Shown: positions 18,620 to 27,859 of the stretch, piece after piece
Numbering within the stretch: position 1 is the first letter of the stretch
Layout: every line of letters starts with the position of its first letter
Origin: Mucilaginibacter galii
GTDB taxonomy: Bacteria > Bacteroidota > Bacteroidia > Sphingobacteriales > Sphingobacteriaceae
Direction of reading: 5' to 3'
NCBI RefSeq assembly: GCF_014635825.1
Contig: NZ_BMDO01000004.1
Coordinates: 62,001 to 126,000, forward strand
Length of the DNA: 64,000 bases
Position numbers and translations under genes: made by a program
Notes under the pieces: model-generated
Database searches by the model: none
Told to the model about the DNA's origin: nothing
Seen by the model: the letters and a program-made list of their open reading frames with translations, nothing else

Positions 18620-20596
18620 CTATGGTTGTAAACCATTACTGGTTAATGCTGCTGTGTTCTTAACCATTGCCGGCGGTGCATGGTCAAGTATCAGTTTACT
18701 CCAGCCTTGGCGCGCATCTTTCTTGCCTTTTTTATGATCTTCCATTACCCGTTTTATGCGCAAGGCATATTGCCAGCAGGTACTTTGCCTTATCTGTAAT
18801 TTCTCCGAAAGTTGGTACGAAGAGATATTGCCTTTGCTGGTATATATAAGGTATACAATATAAAATGCCTTGTTAATAGGAATGCGGTTGTTCTGAAATA
18901 TGGTATTGTACAGCACCGATTCTTCGTAATTACATTTAGAGCAACGCCTGCTGTATGGTGCCCGGCCGTTCTTGTAAACTTCGTTACCGCATTTAATACA
19001 GGCAAACCCTTTAGCCCACTTAATATCGGCTAAGAATTTATTGCAAGTTTCCTGATCGGGGTATTTCAGGCTAAACTCATCAAAGGAAAGTTCGGTAGAA
19101 AGGGCACGGGCGTCGGTTACCTTTTCAATATTTGTTTTGAGCTGAATGTTGTCGCTTTCCAACAACACATTCATGCGTGTAATTTCTGATGCTTGCGCTT
19201 CCAATTGTTGATTGATGTTCAGCAATTCTTGGTTCTGCACTTCAATAACTTGCGATTGCTGAATGATCTCCTCCGATTTTTCTACCACCTCGCGAGTACG
19301 CTCATTTACTTTAATTTCCAGCTCTTTATTAATAGAGTCTTTAAGTTCGTAATTGATCTGCATTTGCCTCATGGCGGTATCCTGCGCTTTTTGTTTTTGC
19401 CTGCGCAGCAACCGAACCTGGTCGCCAATGGAGAACGAGAGGAACAACATCTCTAATACAAAGCTAAAACCCAAACTATAATTAGATACCAGCCCTGGTA
19501 TAATGCGTGCAAAGCCCAGCGCCGTAATAGCTTTTAAAATAAAGCCCATGTACAAAAAGGTGTAGCCCAGCACAAAGAACCTTGCGGGTTTAAAGCCTTT
19601 GGCCCAAATAACAATGCCAGTGTAAAACGCGATGCTCAAGGGTATAAATTCTACAAATTTATAGTAGAACAAGCCCTTGTTAAACAGCAGGCAGTACAAA
19701 AAGTAAATAGTGCGCAGCACAATTACGGCGTTGATAAGCCGGTACAAGGCAGGCGCTTTTTTGCGTACATGCAACAGCTCCTTAGTAAATACCAGCGCAA
19801 AAAAGCTAAGGCTGTACAAGGCAAAACCATAGGCGTAATGGTTCCAATGAGGGGCATTGGGCCATATATATTGAAAAGCAATACCATCGGTACTCATTTC
19901 ATAAAGCCCTACACTTAATATATACAATACGTAATAAAGGTATTGCCTGCGCTTAATGGCCAGGTACATTAACAGGTTATGAAAACTAAAAATAAGTATG
20001 ATGCCGTAAAACAGGCCGTAAGTAAGGTACTCGGTTAATGCATAATGTATAAAAAAAGTAAGCTTACGGTATACAATAATAATATTAACCCCATCGGTGG
20101 CACGTACGTTAAAATAGCAGGTATAGTTGCCTGGGGGGAGTGGCTGCAGCTGAAATTCAAAATTCTTGTGCTTATATAAGCGTTTGTCAAAGTTAAAATC
20201 GGCGCCAGAGCGGCTGCTTACATAATTGCCTTGTGCCGTTGGTAGGTAGGCCGTAATATAGTTAGTGGTTTGATCAAAAAATTCTATAACGGCACTGTGC
20301 GACTCCAAAGATTCAGTTATATGGATATTGATCTTATACCAGTAGGAGGAGTGCGGTTCACTATCGGGAAAATACGAGGAACTGGTTTTAAATTGATGTT
20401 GTTTGTCGGCTAATTGAACCTCATTCAGGGATAAGTGACTGCCCTTTTCATGTAAAAACTCAACCTCGTTGTTGATGAATACATGCTGGTCAATTTTGCT
20501 ATTGATTTGCACAGGTGCTTGAGCCCCGGCCATGTAGCTTAGTAATATTAAACAACAGGTAAAAAGATTAGTGAATAAACTTCTAATCATACGCAA
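18620..20596 (-). CDS. 7TM-DISM membrane sensor fused to IS1595-type transposase zinc-ribbon/HTH domain
   Basis: A 658-residue protein with an unusual architecture. Signal peptide 1-26; extracytoplasmic 7TMR-DISMED2-like domain (about 30-175); seven-transmembrane DISM core (about 185-395); a long coiled coil (about 400-500); then, from residue 503, a module that follows IS1595-family transposase N-termini: SFDEF...CNKFLADIKWAKGFACIKCG, zinc ribbon cysteines C533, C536, C552, C555, a TIF...IPINKAFYIVYLI segment and a helix-turn-helix (ISSYQLSEKLQIRQSTCW). The catalytic DDE domain of the transposase is absent and no terminal inverted repeats flank the gene, so this is a captured DNA-binding part, not an insertion sequence. 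Divergent from the SusC operon; a role as its membrane-bound regulator is inference. A histidine kinase or cyclase output domain, usual for this sensor class, is missing. Confidence 0.88.
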   Translation of the reverse strand: MRMIRSLFTNLFTCCLILLSYMAGAQAPVQINSKIDQHVFINNEVEFLHEKGSHLSLNEVQLADKQHQFKTSSSYFPDSEPHSSYWYKINIHITESLESHSAVIEFFDQTTNYITAYLPTAQGNYVSSRSGADFNFDKRLYKHKNFEFQLQPLPPGNYTCYFNVRATDGVNIIIVYRKLTFFIHYALTEYLTYGLFYGIILIFSFHNLLMYLAIKRRQYLYYVLYILSVGLYEMSTDGIAFQYIWPNAPHWNHYAYGFALYSLSFFALVFTKELLHVRKKAPALYRLINAVIVLRTIYFLYCLLFNKGLFYYKFVEFIPLSIAFYTGIVIWAKGFKPARFFVLGYTFLYMGFILKAITALGFARIIPGLVSNYSLGFSFVLEMLFLSFSIGDQVRLLRRQKQKAQDTAMRQMQINYELKDSINKELEIKVNERTREVVEKSEEIIQQSQVIEVQNQELLNINQQLEAQASEITRMNVLLESDNIQLKTNIEKVTDARALSTELSFDEFSLKYPDQETCNKFLADIKWAKGFACIKCGNEVYKNGRAPYSRRCSKCNYEESVLYNTIFQNNRIPINKAFYIVYLIYTSKGNISSYQLSEKLQIRQSTCWQYALRIKRVMEDHKKGKKDARQGWSKLILDHAPPAMVKNTAALTSNGLQP

Positions 20597-21245
20597 TAAT
20601 TAAATAATAGCAGGAGATGTCCTGATAAATAACTGGTTAAAGATCATGCCTTAACAGCAGGATACAGGTTACAAAGCTACACAATGATGTTCTATATTAT
20701 TATAACTTCTCTTGGTAAAATGAGGTTAATTCCTTGAATTTTCATGGTGGATTTATACCTCACCTCGATCTGTTTCGGGCTATTTATTCGCTGATTATAC
20801 CTCGTTAAAATTTACAGAGGTAAATAGGCAGCCTTTAAATCGATTACATAACGGAACTCACTAAGTCTTCAAAAAATAATTCAAATTTTTACTCAGGATT
20901 TAAACGTATTAGCCCCCCCGAAAATTAAATGTATAAAACAATGCAGTTGGTTAATTATCAGCACTAAATCCAATTTGTATTTTGCGCATGAAGCGTATTA
21001 AAAATATTGTAAATAGTTAATTTACAGGGTTTTATGTATTTTGCTACTTGCAAAAGTCGTTTGCTTTTTGATATTTTTGACCCTGTAATGTAGCAGCATC
21101 CCTGTTTGCCCATTACAGTAAACCAATTAACCAACAATACAACAACTATGAGCTACTTAACAGCGTATGGCTGATGCCCGACATCAGCGTTTTGGCAAAC
21201 CTGTGTTTGCAGAGATCTAACATTTCATTTATATCAATTAATTTT
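20597..21245. promoter_or_regulatory. Divergent promoter region of the polysaccharide utilisation locus with repeated motifs
   Basis: A 649-bp non-coding stretch between the 7TM sensor gene and susC. A 9-bp direct repeat TTATACCTC occurs at 20753-20761 and 20795-20803 (42 bp apart, about four helical turns), with inverted relatives GAGGTTAAT (20722) and AGAGGTAAAT (20816). Closer to susC, TTACAGGGT (21022-21030) pairs with ACCCTGTAA (21080-21088), and CTGTAATG (21083-21090) pairs with CATTACAG (21111-21118); the two pairings overlap and exclude each other. These look like regulator sites and an alternative leader structure, but no regulator has been shown to bind here. No convincing gene lies in the stretch. 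Confidence 0.5.
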
Positions 21246-24200
21246 ATGAGAAAACTATTTACGCTACTAATTTTATTACTCTCTATTCAGTGTTCGCTTG
21301 TAATGGCCCAAGTATCTGCCGTTAAAGGTCAGGTCAAAGATAAATCCGGTCAGCCTTTGCCGGGGGTAACCATTAAAGCCGATGGAACCAACAATAATTC
21401 CATTACAGATGTGAATGGTAAATTTACCATTGTGCCGGCTGTGAATGGTACACTTACATTTACCTATGTGGGCTTTGCACCGCAAACCGTACCTGTTGGT
21501 TCGCAAACGTCTATCAACGTTACCTTAACCGAAACCACCAATAACTTAAATGATGTTGTGGTAATAGGTTACGGCACACGTGCGGTTAAAGATGTAACCG
21601 GTACCATATCAAGTATCAAAGCCGAAAAGCTTGAAAACGAAAACCCGGCCAGTGTTACCGACATTATCAGGGGTAATATTCCCGGCATCAGCGTGGGTTT
21701 AAATACCTCGGCTAAAGGTGGTAACACCGGCGATTTGCAGGTTCGCGGCCGTTCATCTTTAAGCGGTAACGTTCAGCCTTTAATCGTATTAGACGGTGTG
21801 ATCTACTTCGGCCAACTGGCCGACATTAACCCGAATGACATTGAAAGGGTAGATGTACTGCGCGACCCGAGTGCTTTGGCGGTATACGGTGCTCAGTCTG
21901 CAGGTGGTGTAGTAGCTATTACTACTAAAAAAGGTCGTAGCAATGGTGTTCAGATCACCATAAATGCCAACACCGGTATTGCCCAACTGCTGCAAAAGCA
22001 AAAGTATTACCAGGGCGAAGACTTTTTACGCTGGCGCGGTGACGTGGCCCGTGCTAATAACGTTGCAAATCCATACTATTTTTACAGCGACCCACGGGCA
22101 TTACCCGAAGGCGTTACGCTTGCACAGTTTATGGGGTCATCAACAGGCGACCCGGTTACTGTTTATTTGCAACGCGTTGGTTTGTTTACCAATGAAATTG
22201 CCAACTACCAGGCAGGCAAAGTGACTAACTGGTCCGACCTCATTTTCCGTAATGGCCTCCGCCAGGATTATACAGCCAGTCTTTCGGGCCGGTCAGAAAA
22301 AGTGAGTTACTACATGTCTGGTAATTATACTAAAAATGAGAACCTCATCAAAGGCGGCGATTACCGGAACGCCCGTTTTCGTGTTAACTTAGAAGGTAAA
22401 GCATCCAGCTTTTTAACAGTAGGGGTTAATGCGCAATTTGCAAGCCGCGATGAAAGCGATGCAAGTACTTTAGGTGGTAATGGTGATGGCCATGAAGCCG
22501 ACTGGACTCAAATTGCAAATTCATCCCCTTACGGCGATGTGTACAACGCCAATGGAACGTTACGTCGTATTGCTACCGATGATAACGGTTTAAACCAGCG
22601 TAACCCGTTTTTAGGGCAGGCATACAATCAAAACGTTGCCATACAAAACGTTTTGTTTTCAACCTTATTTGCAAGAGTTGATTTACCTTTTGGCTTTAAG
22701 TACACGATGAACTTTTCGCCGCAAATTGAGGCGTATCGTAACTTTTTCTTCCGCCCTGTTGCAAACCCTAACGAACTGGCCGGTGGTACTGCTGCACGCA
22801 CGGTTGAAAGCAGGTACCGCTATAATTTAGATAACATACTTACCTGGAATAAAACCTTTGGCGTACATAATTTTGATGCAACCTTTCTCTTGAATAAAGA
22901 AAAGTACCAAAGCTGGTATACCAGGGCCGATAACTCTCAGTTGAGCCCGAGCGATGTATTAGGTTATCATAGCATTGGCTCTGGCGCACTGCCTGTTGTT
23001 AGCAGCGACGACCGTATTTACAACGCCGATGGGTTAATGGGCCGGTTGAACTATTCATTAATGAGCCGTTACTTGCTAACCGCTACCGTTCGCCGCGATG
23101 GGTTTTCACCTTTTGGGTTGCGTAGTCCACGCCAAAACTATGTATCTGGTGGCTTAGCCTGGGTATTTACGCAAGAGAACTTTATGAAAACCGATGCTCT
23201 AAATTGGTTAAACTATGGTAAGTTACGTATGAGCTTTGGCTCAAACGGTAACCGCTTATCTACAGGTACCGCCGATCCTACTTTGGCATTATCTACCCTT
23301 AGCCCAACCCGTTACCCAACCAGTAATGCGGCAGGAGTGGTTACCAATAATATAGGTGTTTGGAAAGCATCTTTACAAAACGAAAACCTAACCTGGGAAC
23401 GTACAACCGGTTTAAACTTTGGTTTAGACTTTGCCGTGCTGAAAAATCGTTTAAGCGGATCTGTTGAGTTTTATCCTAACCGTAAAACAACCAACATGAT
23501 CACCTCGCAAGAGCTGTCTTACGTACAAGGTTTCAACAATAGTAATAACATCATAATAGGTGGCCGTAATGGTTCAAACTCGTTAACTAACATTGGCGAG
23601 GTTACCAATAAGGGATTTGAGTTATCATTAGAAGGCAAAGTTTATCAAAGCAAAAACTTTAATTGGAACGCCGGTGGTACATTTTTCTTAAACCGCAATA
23701 AAATTGTACACCTGTATGGTGAAGTGCCGGTAGTAGATGCAAACGGAAACACCAGCATGGTTGAAGCCAATGATATTGGTAACGGTTGGTTTATAGGCAA
23801 GGATATTAACGTGGTATGGGATTACAACATCTTAGGTGTTTGGCAAACCCCCGAAGCTACCGAGGCCGCTAAATATGGCGCACGTCCCGGCGACTTTAAA
23901 TTACAGGATGTAGACGGCGATTTTAAATTCACCAACGCTGATAAGCAGTTTTTGGGATCGCGCAGTCCTAAGTTCAATTGGTCGTTGCGTAACGATTTTA
24001 ATTTTCTGAAACATTTTGATGCCTCATTCTTACTGGTGTCGAGCATTGGCCAGCTATCACAATACAACCAAGCTTTAAACAACCCGGGCAGTGTAGGCTA
24101 CTTCCGCATGAACTCGTATGCATTACCATACTGGACACCCGATAACCCGATTAACGATTACGCCCGCTTAAACTCCGGGTCATCAGGTACAACCATCAAC

Positions 24201-24413
24201 GTTTGGCGTAAGTCATCATTTGTGCGCCTGCAAACGGTATCATTAGGTTATACTTTCGATCAAAAACTGATCAAACGCTTTGGTATGCAAAGCGCCAAAA
24301 TTTATGTGAACGCTGCAAATGCCGCTGTATTTTCTAATTGGGACCTATGGGATCCGCAAAACAACGGCCCTACACCAAGGTACCTTTCTGCAGGTGTGAA
24401 CGTAACTTTTTAA
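21246..24413 (+). CDS. SusC/RagA family TonB-linked outer membrane protein
   Basis: Outer-membrane glycan importer that forms a lidded complex with SusD. The start at 21246 (MRKLFTLLILLLS... VMAQ) begins a signal peptide; an upstream in-frame ATG would not. Length about 1055. An N-terminal carboxypeptidase-regulatory-like domain (VKGQVKDKSGQPLPGVTIKA) precedes the signature DVVVIGYGTRAVKDVTG, the plug (SDIIRGNIPGISV-like, VDVLRDPSALAVYGAQSAGGVVAITTKKG) and the barrel, which ends YLSAGVNVTF. First gene of an operon with SusD 21 nt downstream; the GH30 genes follow. No SusE/F-like gene was seen. Glycan specificity must be inferred from the enzymes. Confidence 0.96.
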   Translation: MRKLFTLLILLLSIQCSLVMAQVSAVKGQVKDKSGQPLPGVTIKADGTNNNSITDVNGKFTIVPAVNGTLTFTYVGFAPQTVPVGSQTSINVTLTETTNNLNDVVVIGYGTRAVKDVTGTISSIKAEKLENENPASVTDIIRGNIPGISVGLNTSAKGGNTGDLQVRGRSSLSGNVQPLIVLDGVIYFGQLADINPNDIERVDVLRDPSALAVYGAQSAGGVVAITTKKGRSNGVQITINANTGIAQLLQKQKYYQGEDFLRWRGDVARANNVANPYYFYSDPRALPEGVTLAQFMGSSTGDPVTVYLQRVGLFTNEIANYQAGKVTNWSDLIFRNGLRQDYTASLSGRSEKVSYYMSGNYTKNENLIKGGDYRNARFRVNLEGKASSFLTVGVNAQFASRDESDASTLGGNGDGHEADWTQIANSSPYGDVYNANGTLRRIATDDNGLNQRNPFLGQAYNQNVAIQNVLFSTLFARVDLPFGFKYTMNFSPQIEAYRNFFFRPVANPNELAGGTAARTVESRYRYNLDNILTWNKTFGVHNFDATFLLNKEKYQSWYTRADNSQLSPSDVLGYHSIGSGALPVVSSDDRIYNADGLMGRLNYSLMSRYLLTATVRRDGFSPFGLRSPRQNYVSGGLAWVFTQENFMKTDALNWLNYGKLRMSFGSNGNRLSTGTADPTLALSTLSPTRYPTSNAAGVVTNNIGVWKASLQNENLTWERTTGLNFGLDFAVLKNRLSGSVEFYPNRKTTNMITSQELSYVQGFNNSNNIIIGGRNGSNSLTNIGEVTNKGFELSLEGKVYQSKNFNWNAGGTFFLNRNKIVHLYGEVPVVDANGNTSMVEANDIGNGWFIGKDINVVWDYNILGVWQTPEATEAAKYGARPGDFKLQDVDGDFKFTNADKQFLGSRSPKFNWSLRNDFNFLKHFDASFLLVSSIGQLSQYNQALNNPGSVGYFRMNSYALPYWTPDNPINDYARLNSGSSGTTINVWRKSSFVRLQTVSLGYTFDQKLIKRFGMQSAKIYVNAANAAVFSNWDLWDPQNNGPTPRYLSAGVNVTF

Positions 24414-24434
24414 CCAGATTAAGAGATTGTAATT

Positions 24435-26303
24435 ATGAAAACAGTTAATAAAAATATAATAGCCGGCCTGGCATTAACGGCTGTGTTTGTGGCTTCCGGC
24501 TGCACCAAACGCAGTGAATTATATCCCGAAGCGCCTTCAAAATTTACCCCTGATGTAACGTTAACTACACCGGCAGCTTTCAGAAACGCGCTGGCTTCCT
24601 TAAATCCAAGCTTGCGTTTTGAGTTCTTTGGTGATTCGGCCCCCTTGCTTAGCGAGTCAATTTTTACTGATGCCGCTGTTGACGGTACCACCGATAAAAC
24701 TACACCCGCCCAGGATTTAAATGTGCGCATTACGCCTACAGCCAATTTAGATAGTGATGATTATAATAAAATAGGCCGTTACTGGTACGCCTGGTATTCA
24801 GGAATAAAAGATGCCAACGTTATTATTTCACGTATCGATAATGCTACCTGGTCTTCACCGGCAGATCGTAATAGCGTGTTAGCTTCAGCTTATTTTCACC
24901 GGGCTTACCGTTACTATCGTTTAGTGCATGAGTTTGGAGATGTGCCTTTGGTGTTAAAAGAAGAAAGCACCATCAATAAATCTTACTTCAGCACACAGCG
25001 CATGGTTATTTTGCGCCAGATGAAAGCAGACCTGGAATTTGCCGTGGCTAACTTAACCGATGGCAATGCCAAAGGGGATATTTCCAAAGGTGGAGCAGCT
25101 CACCTGCTGGCCAAGGTAGATTTAGCCTTGGGTTTATTTGATGATGCTATTGCGGCTTGTAACGTAGCCATCAACGGTCCTTATAAGTTAATGACAGCCC
25201 GTTTTGGAGTCAATGCCGTTGATGCGTCGAAAAACGTGATATGGGATATGCATCGCCCGGAAAACAAGGCCATGGCTACCAACACCGAGGCACTGTACGT
25301 AGTTTTAGACCGCGAAACCTTAGACGGTGCAACGCCAAGCGGATCACAAGTAATGCGTAACTGCTGCCCTATGTGGCACAACGGTACCATCTTAACTCCC
25401 GGTGCGCTGAAACCCGGTATGTCTGATGCTGTTACCGCCGAGTTTCCGCTTACTTTGTTATACGGAAGAGGTATTGGCCGTTTGCGCCCTACACCTTATG
25501 CCACCAAATATATCTGGACCGATAATACCGACCTTCGCCATGCACCCGGTAACTGGATGAACATGACCGACCTCGTGTATAATAACTCAGCTATCAAGAC
25601 CAGCGACCCTACCTGGTACGGTAAGAAGCTGGAGCAATACACCCCGGCTAATGTTAATCAACGTTTTCTAAACGGTGCCAAAGATACCATCCGTGCCTGG
25701 TTTAGCTGGCCGCATTATAAAGTGTTTATCGGTTCTTCGCAGTTTGCGAGCGATAAATGGTGGAGCCCGCCACGCGGTACCAATACCGACTGGTATATAT
25801 TCCGCTTAGCCGAAACCTATTTGCTGCGCGCCGAAGCCTATATCTGGAAAGGGCAAACGGCATCGGCTATGGCCGATATTAATATGGTAAGAGCACGTGC
25901 ACAAGCACAGCTTTTAACAGATGCAGGTGCTGTAAATATTGGAACCGTGCTTGACGAGCGCCAACGTGAATTGTATTGGGAAGAACCGCGTAAAACCGAG
26001 CTTACACGTATGGCTTACATATTTGCCCAAACAGGTATTGCGGCTTACAATGGTAAATCGTACAACATGGCCAGTTTCTCTACCAACAACTTCTTTTATG
26101 ATCGCATCATGGAGAAGAACGATTTCTACAAAAATCCTAATGTGGTAACTAACTCGGGTAACCATTACACTATTTCCCCTTATCACGTATTATGGCCTAT
26201 TCCGCAACATGACATTGATTTGAATACCAGCGGCCGCATTAACCAAAATAAGGGCTATGCAGGTGCAGAACTTAATGTTCCGGCATTAGATAAAATTCAA
26301 TAA
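24435..26303 (+). CDS. SusD/RagB family nutrient-binding lipoprotein
   Basis: Surface glycan-binding lipoprotein of 622 residues. The lipoprotein signal peptide ends in VASGC; the SusD-like N-terminal TPR region (about 95-240) includes YWYAWYSGIKDANVIISRID and the AYFHRAYRYYRLVHEFGDVPLV block that is nearly diagnostic. The C-terminal RagB part has YLLRAEAYIWKGQTASAMADINMVRARAQ and RQRELYWEEPRKTELTRM. The last part, ISPYHVLWPIPQHDI...NQNKGY, matches the normal family ending. Follows susC by 21 nt. A hairpin with a T-run follows the stop codon at 26329-26363. Confidence 0.96.
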   Translation: MKTVNKNIIAGLALTAVFVASGCTKRSELYPEAPSKFTPDVTLTTPAAFRNALASLNPSLRFEFFGDSAPLLSESIFTDAAVDGTTDKTTPAQDLNVRITPTANLDSDDYNKIGRYWYAWYSGIKDANVIISRIDNATWSSPADRNSVLASAYFHRAYRYYRLVHEFGDVPLVLKEESTINKSYFSTQRMVILRQMKADLEFAVANLTDGNAKGDISKGGAAHLLAKVDLALGLFDDAIAACNVAINGPYKLMTARFGVNAVDASKNVIWDMHRPENKAMATNTEALYVVLDRETLDGATPSGSQVMRNCCPMWHNGTILTPGALKPGMSDAVTAEFPLTLLYGRGIGRLRPTPYATKYIWTDNTDLRHAPGNWMNMTDLVYNNSAIKTSDPTWYGKKLEQYTPANVNQRFLNGAKDTIRAWFSWPHYKVFIGSSQFASDKWWSPPRGTNTDWYIFRLAETYLLRAEAYIWKGQTASAMADINMVRARAQAQLLTDAGAVNIGTVLDERQRELYWEEPRKTELTRMAYIFAQTGIAAYNGKSYNMASFSTNNFFYDRIMEKNDFYKNPNVVTNSGNHYTISPYHVLWPIPQHDIDLNTSGRINQNKGYAGAELNVPALDKIQ

Positions 26304-26328
26304 TTCTAAACATATCACAATTTATCTT

Positions 26329-26363
26329 AACGTATGCAGCGTAATGGCTGCATACGTTTTTTT
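26329..26363 (+). terminator. Intrinsic terminator between susD and the GH30 genes
   Basis: Perfect hairpin with arms AACGTATGCAGC and GCTGCATACGTT, a six-nt loop, and a seven-T run (26357-26363). It sits 26 nt after the susD stop and 30 nt before the first GH30 start, so the enzymes may be expressed from read-through or from their own promoter. Confidence 0.85.
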
Positions 26364-26392
26364 AGGTAACACGCATGCATCTTTATATCCTG

Positions 26393-27853
26393 ATGAAAAA
26401 ATATTTTATAGTTCCTTTGTTAGTAGGTTGTGCGCTAACGGCAAGTGCACAAGTAAAACCTACCGCTAAAAAGCCGACTGTTAAAAGCGTAAATCATGTA
26501 ACGGTTTATGTTACCGCTAAGGGGACCGATTACCGTCTTAAATCCACCGAAACCCTCAACCTGCAACCCAAAGCGCAGCCGCTCGAAACAGAGACAGTGG
26601 TATTTGTAGACCCGGCTAAAACCTTTCAAACCATGATAGGGATAGGAGGGGCACTAACCGATGCCTCGGCCGAAACCTTTGCCAAATTACCTGCCGACAA
26701 GCAACGGGAGTTTTTAGCGGCCTATTACGGTAAGGAAAAGGGGATAGGTTACACCTTTGCCCGCACCAATATTCAAAGCTGCGATTTTTCGAGCGATACT
26801 TATAGCTATGTATCAACAAACGATGTTACGTTAAAGAGTTTCGATATAAGTCACGATAGAAAATACCGCATTCCGTTTATTAAAAAAGCGCAGCAAGCGG
26901 CAGGGGGAAAGCTTAACTTGTTTGTAAGTCCATGGAGTCCACCTGCCTGGATGAAGGATAACAATGATATGCTGCATGGCGGCAGGCTAAAGGCCGAGTA
27001 TCGCCAAAGCTGGGCAACTTTCTACACTAAATTTATTAAGTCTTATGAAAAGGAGGGCATTCCTGTTTGGGGCCTGAGTGTGCAAAACGAACCCATGGCT
27101 AAACAAAAGTGGGAATCGTGCATGTATACAGCCGAAGAAGAGCGCGATTTTGTGAAGCAGTATTTAGGTCCAACGCTTCGCAAAGAAGGCTTGGCAAACA
27201 AGAAACTTATTGTATGGGATCATAACCGCGACCTCATGTACCAGCGCGCCAGCACCATTTTAGAAGACCCAGAGGCTGCAAAATACGTTTGGGGGATAGG
27301 CTTTCACTGGTACGAAACCTGGACCGGCGGCGGCATGCAGTTTGAAAGTACACGCCGCACGCATGAGGCTTTTCCTGGTAAAAATCTGGTTTTCACCGAA
27401 GGCTGTATCGAAAAGTTTGACTACAACCGTTTAGACGATTGGGCATTGGGCGAGCGGTACGGTTTATCTATGATCAACGATTTCAACAGCGGCACCGTAG
27501 CCTGGACAGACTGGAACATACTGTTGGACGAAAAGGGCGGCCCAAACCATGTGGGTAATTTTTGCTTTGCCCCCATACATGCCGACACCCGTAATGGCAG
27601 TCTGCACTACACCAACGAATATTATTACATAGGCCATTTCTCCAAATACATCAAACCCGGTGCTAAGCGCATTGTAAGCTCTTCCAGCCGCGATAAATTG
27701 TTAACTACCGCTTACCTTAACCCCGATGGCAAAATTGCAGTGGTGGTCATGAACCCTAACGATGCTAAAGTTGATTACAGCTTATGGATCAAGGGCAAAA
27801 CCGTCGCTGTATCAAGCTTACCACACTCTATAGCCACTTTAATGGTCTACTAA
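26393..27853 (+). CDS. Glycoside hydrolase family 30 protein (first copy)
   Basis: Secreted retaining glycosidase of 486 residues. Start at ATG 26393, which opens a signal peptide (MKKYFIVPLLVGCALTASAQ); an upstream ATG adds six residues. The TIM barrel shows GIGGALTDASAETF at the start, SPWSPPAWMKDN, acid/base glutamate in LSVQNEP (about 233) and nucleophile glutamate in VFTEGC (about 336). A C-terminal beta-sandwich is present (KIAVVVMNPND). Within GH30 this resembles bacterial beta-1,6-glucanases and beta-glucosidase-like members; the subfamily is not certain. Next to a second GH30 paralogue whose ATG is 7 nt after this stop, so the two are certainly cotranscribed. Confidence 0.93.
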   Translation: MKKYFIVPLLVGCALTASAQVKPTAKKPTVKSVNHVTVYVTAKGTDYRLKSTETLNLQPKAQPLETETVVFVDPAKTFQTMIGIGGALTDASAETFAKLPADKQREFLAAYYGKEKGIGYTFARTNIQSCDFSSDTYSYVSTNDVTLKSFDISHDRKYRIPFIKKAQQAAGGKLNLFVSPWSPPAWMKDNNDMLHGGRLKAEYRQSWATFYTKFIKSYEKEGIPVWGLSVQNEPMAKQKWESCMYTAEEERDFVKQYLGPTLRKEGLANKKLIVWDHNRDLMYQRASTILEDPEAAKYVWGIGFHWYETWTGGGMQFESTRRTHEAFPGKNLVFTEGCIEKFDYNRLDDWALGERYGLSMINDFNSGTVAWTDWNILLDEKGGPNHVGNFCFAPIHADTRNGSLHYTNEYYYIGHFSKYIKPGAKRIVSSSSRDKLLTTAYLNPDGKIAVVVMNPNDAKVDYSLWIKGKTVAVSSLPHSIATLMVY

Positions 27854-27859
27854 TTGAAT

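Noticed and set aside
18620..20596. Remnant or active IS1595 insertion sequence
   Set aside because: The transposase-like part is continuous with the sensor frame, the DDE domain is missing and no terminal inverted repeats or target duplication were seen.
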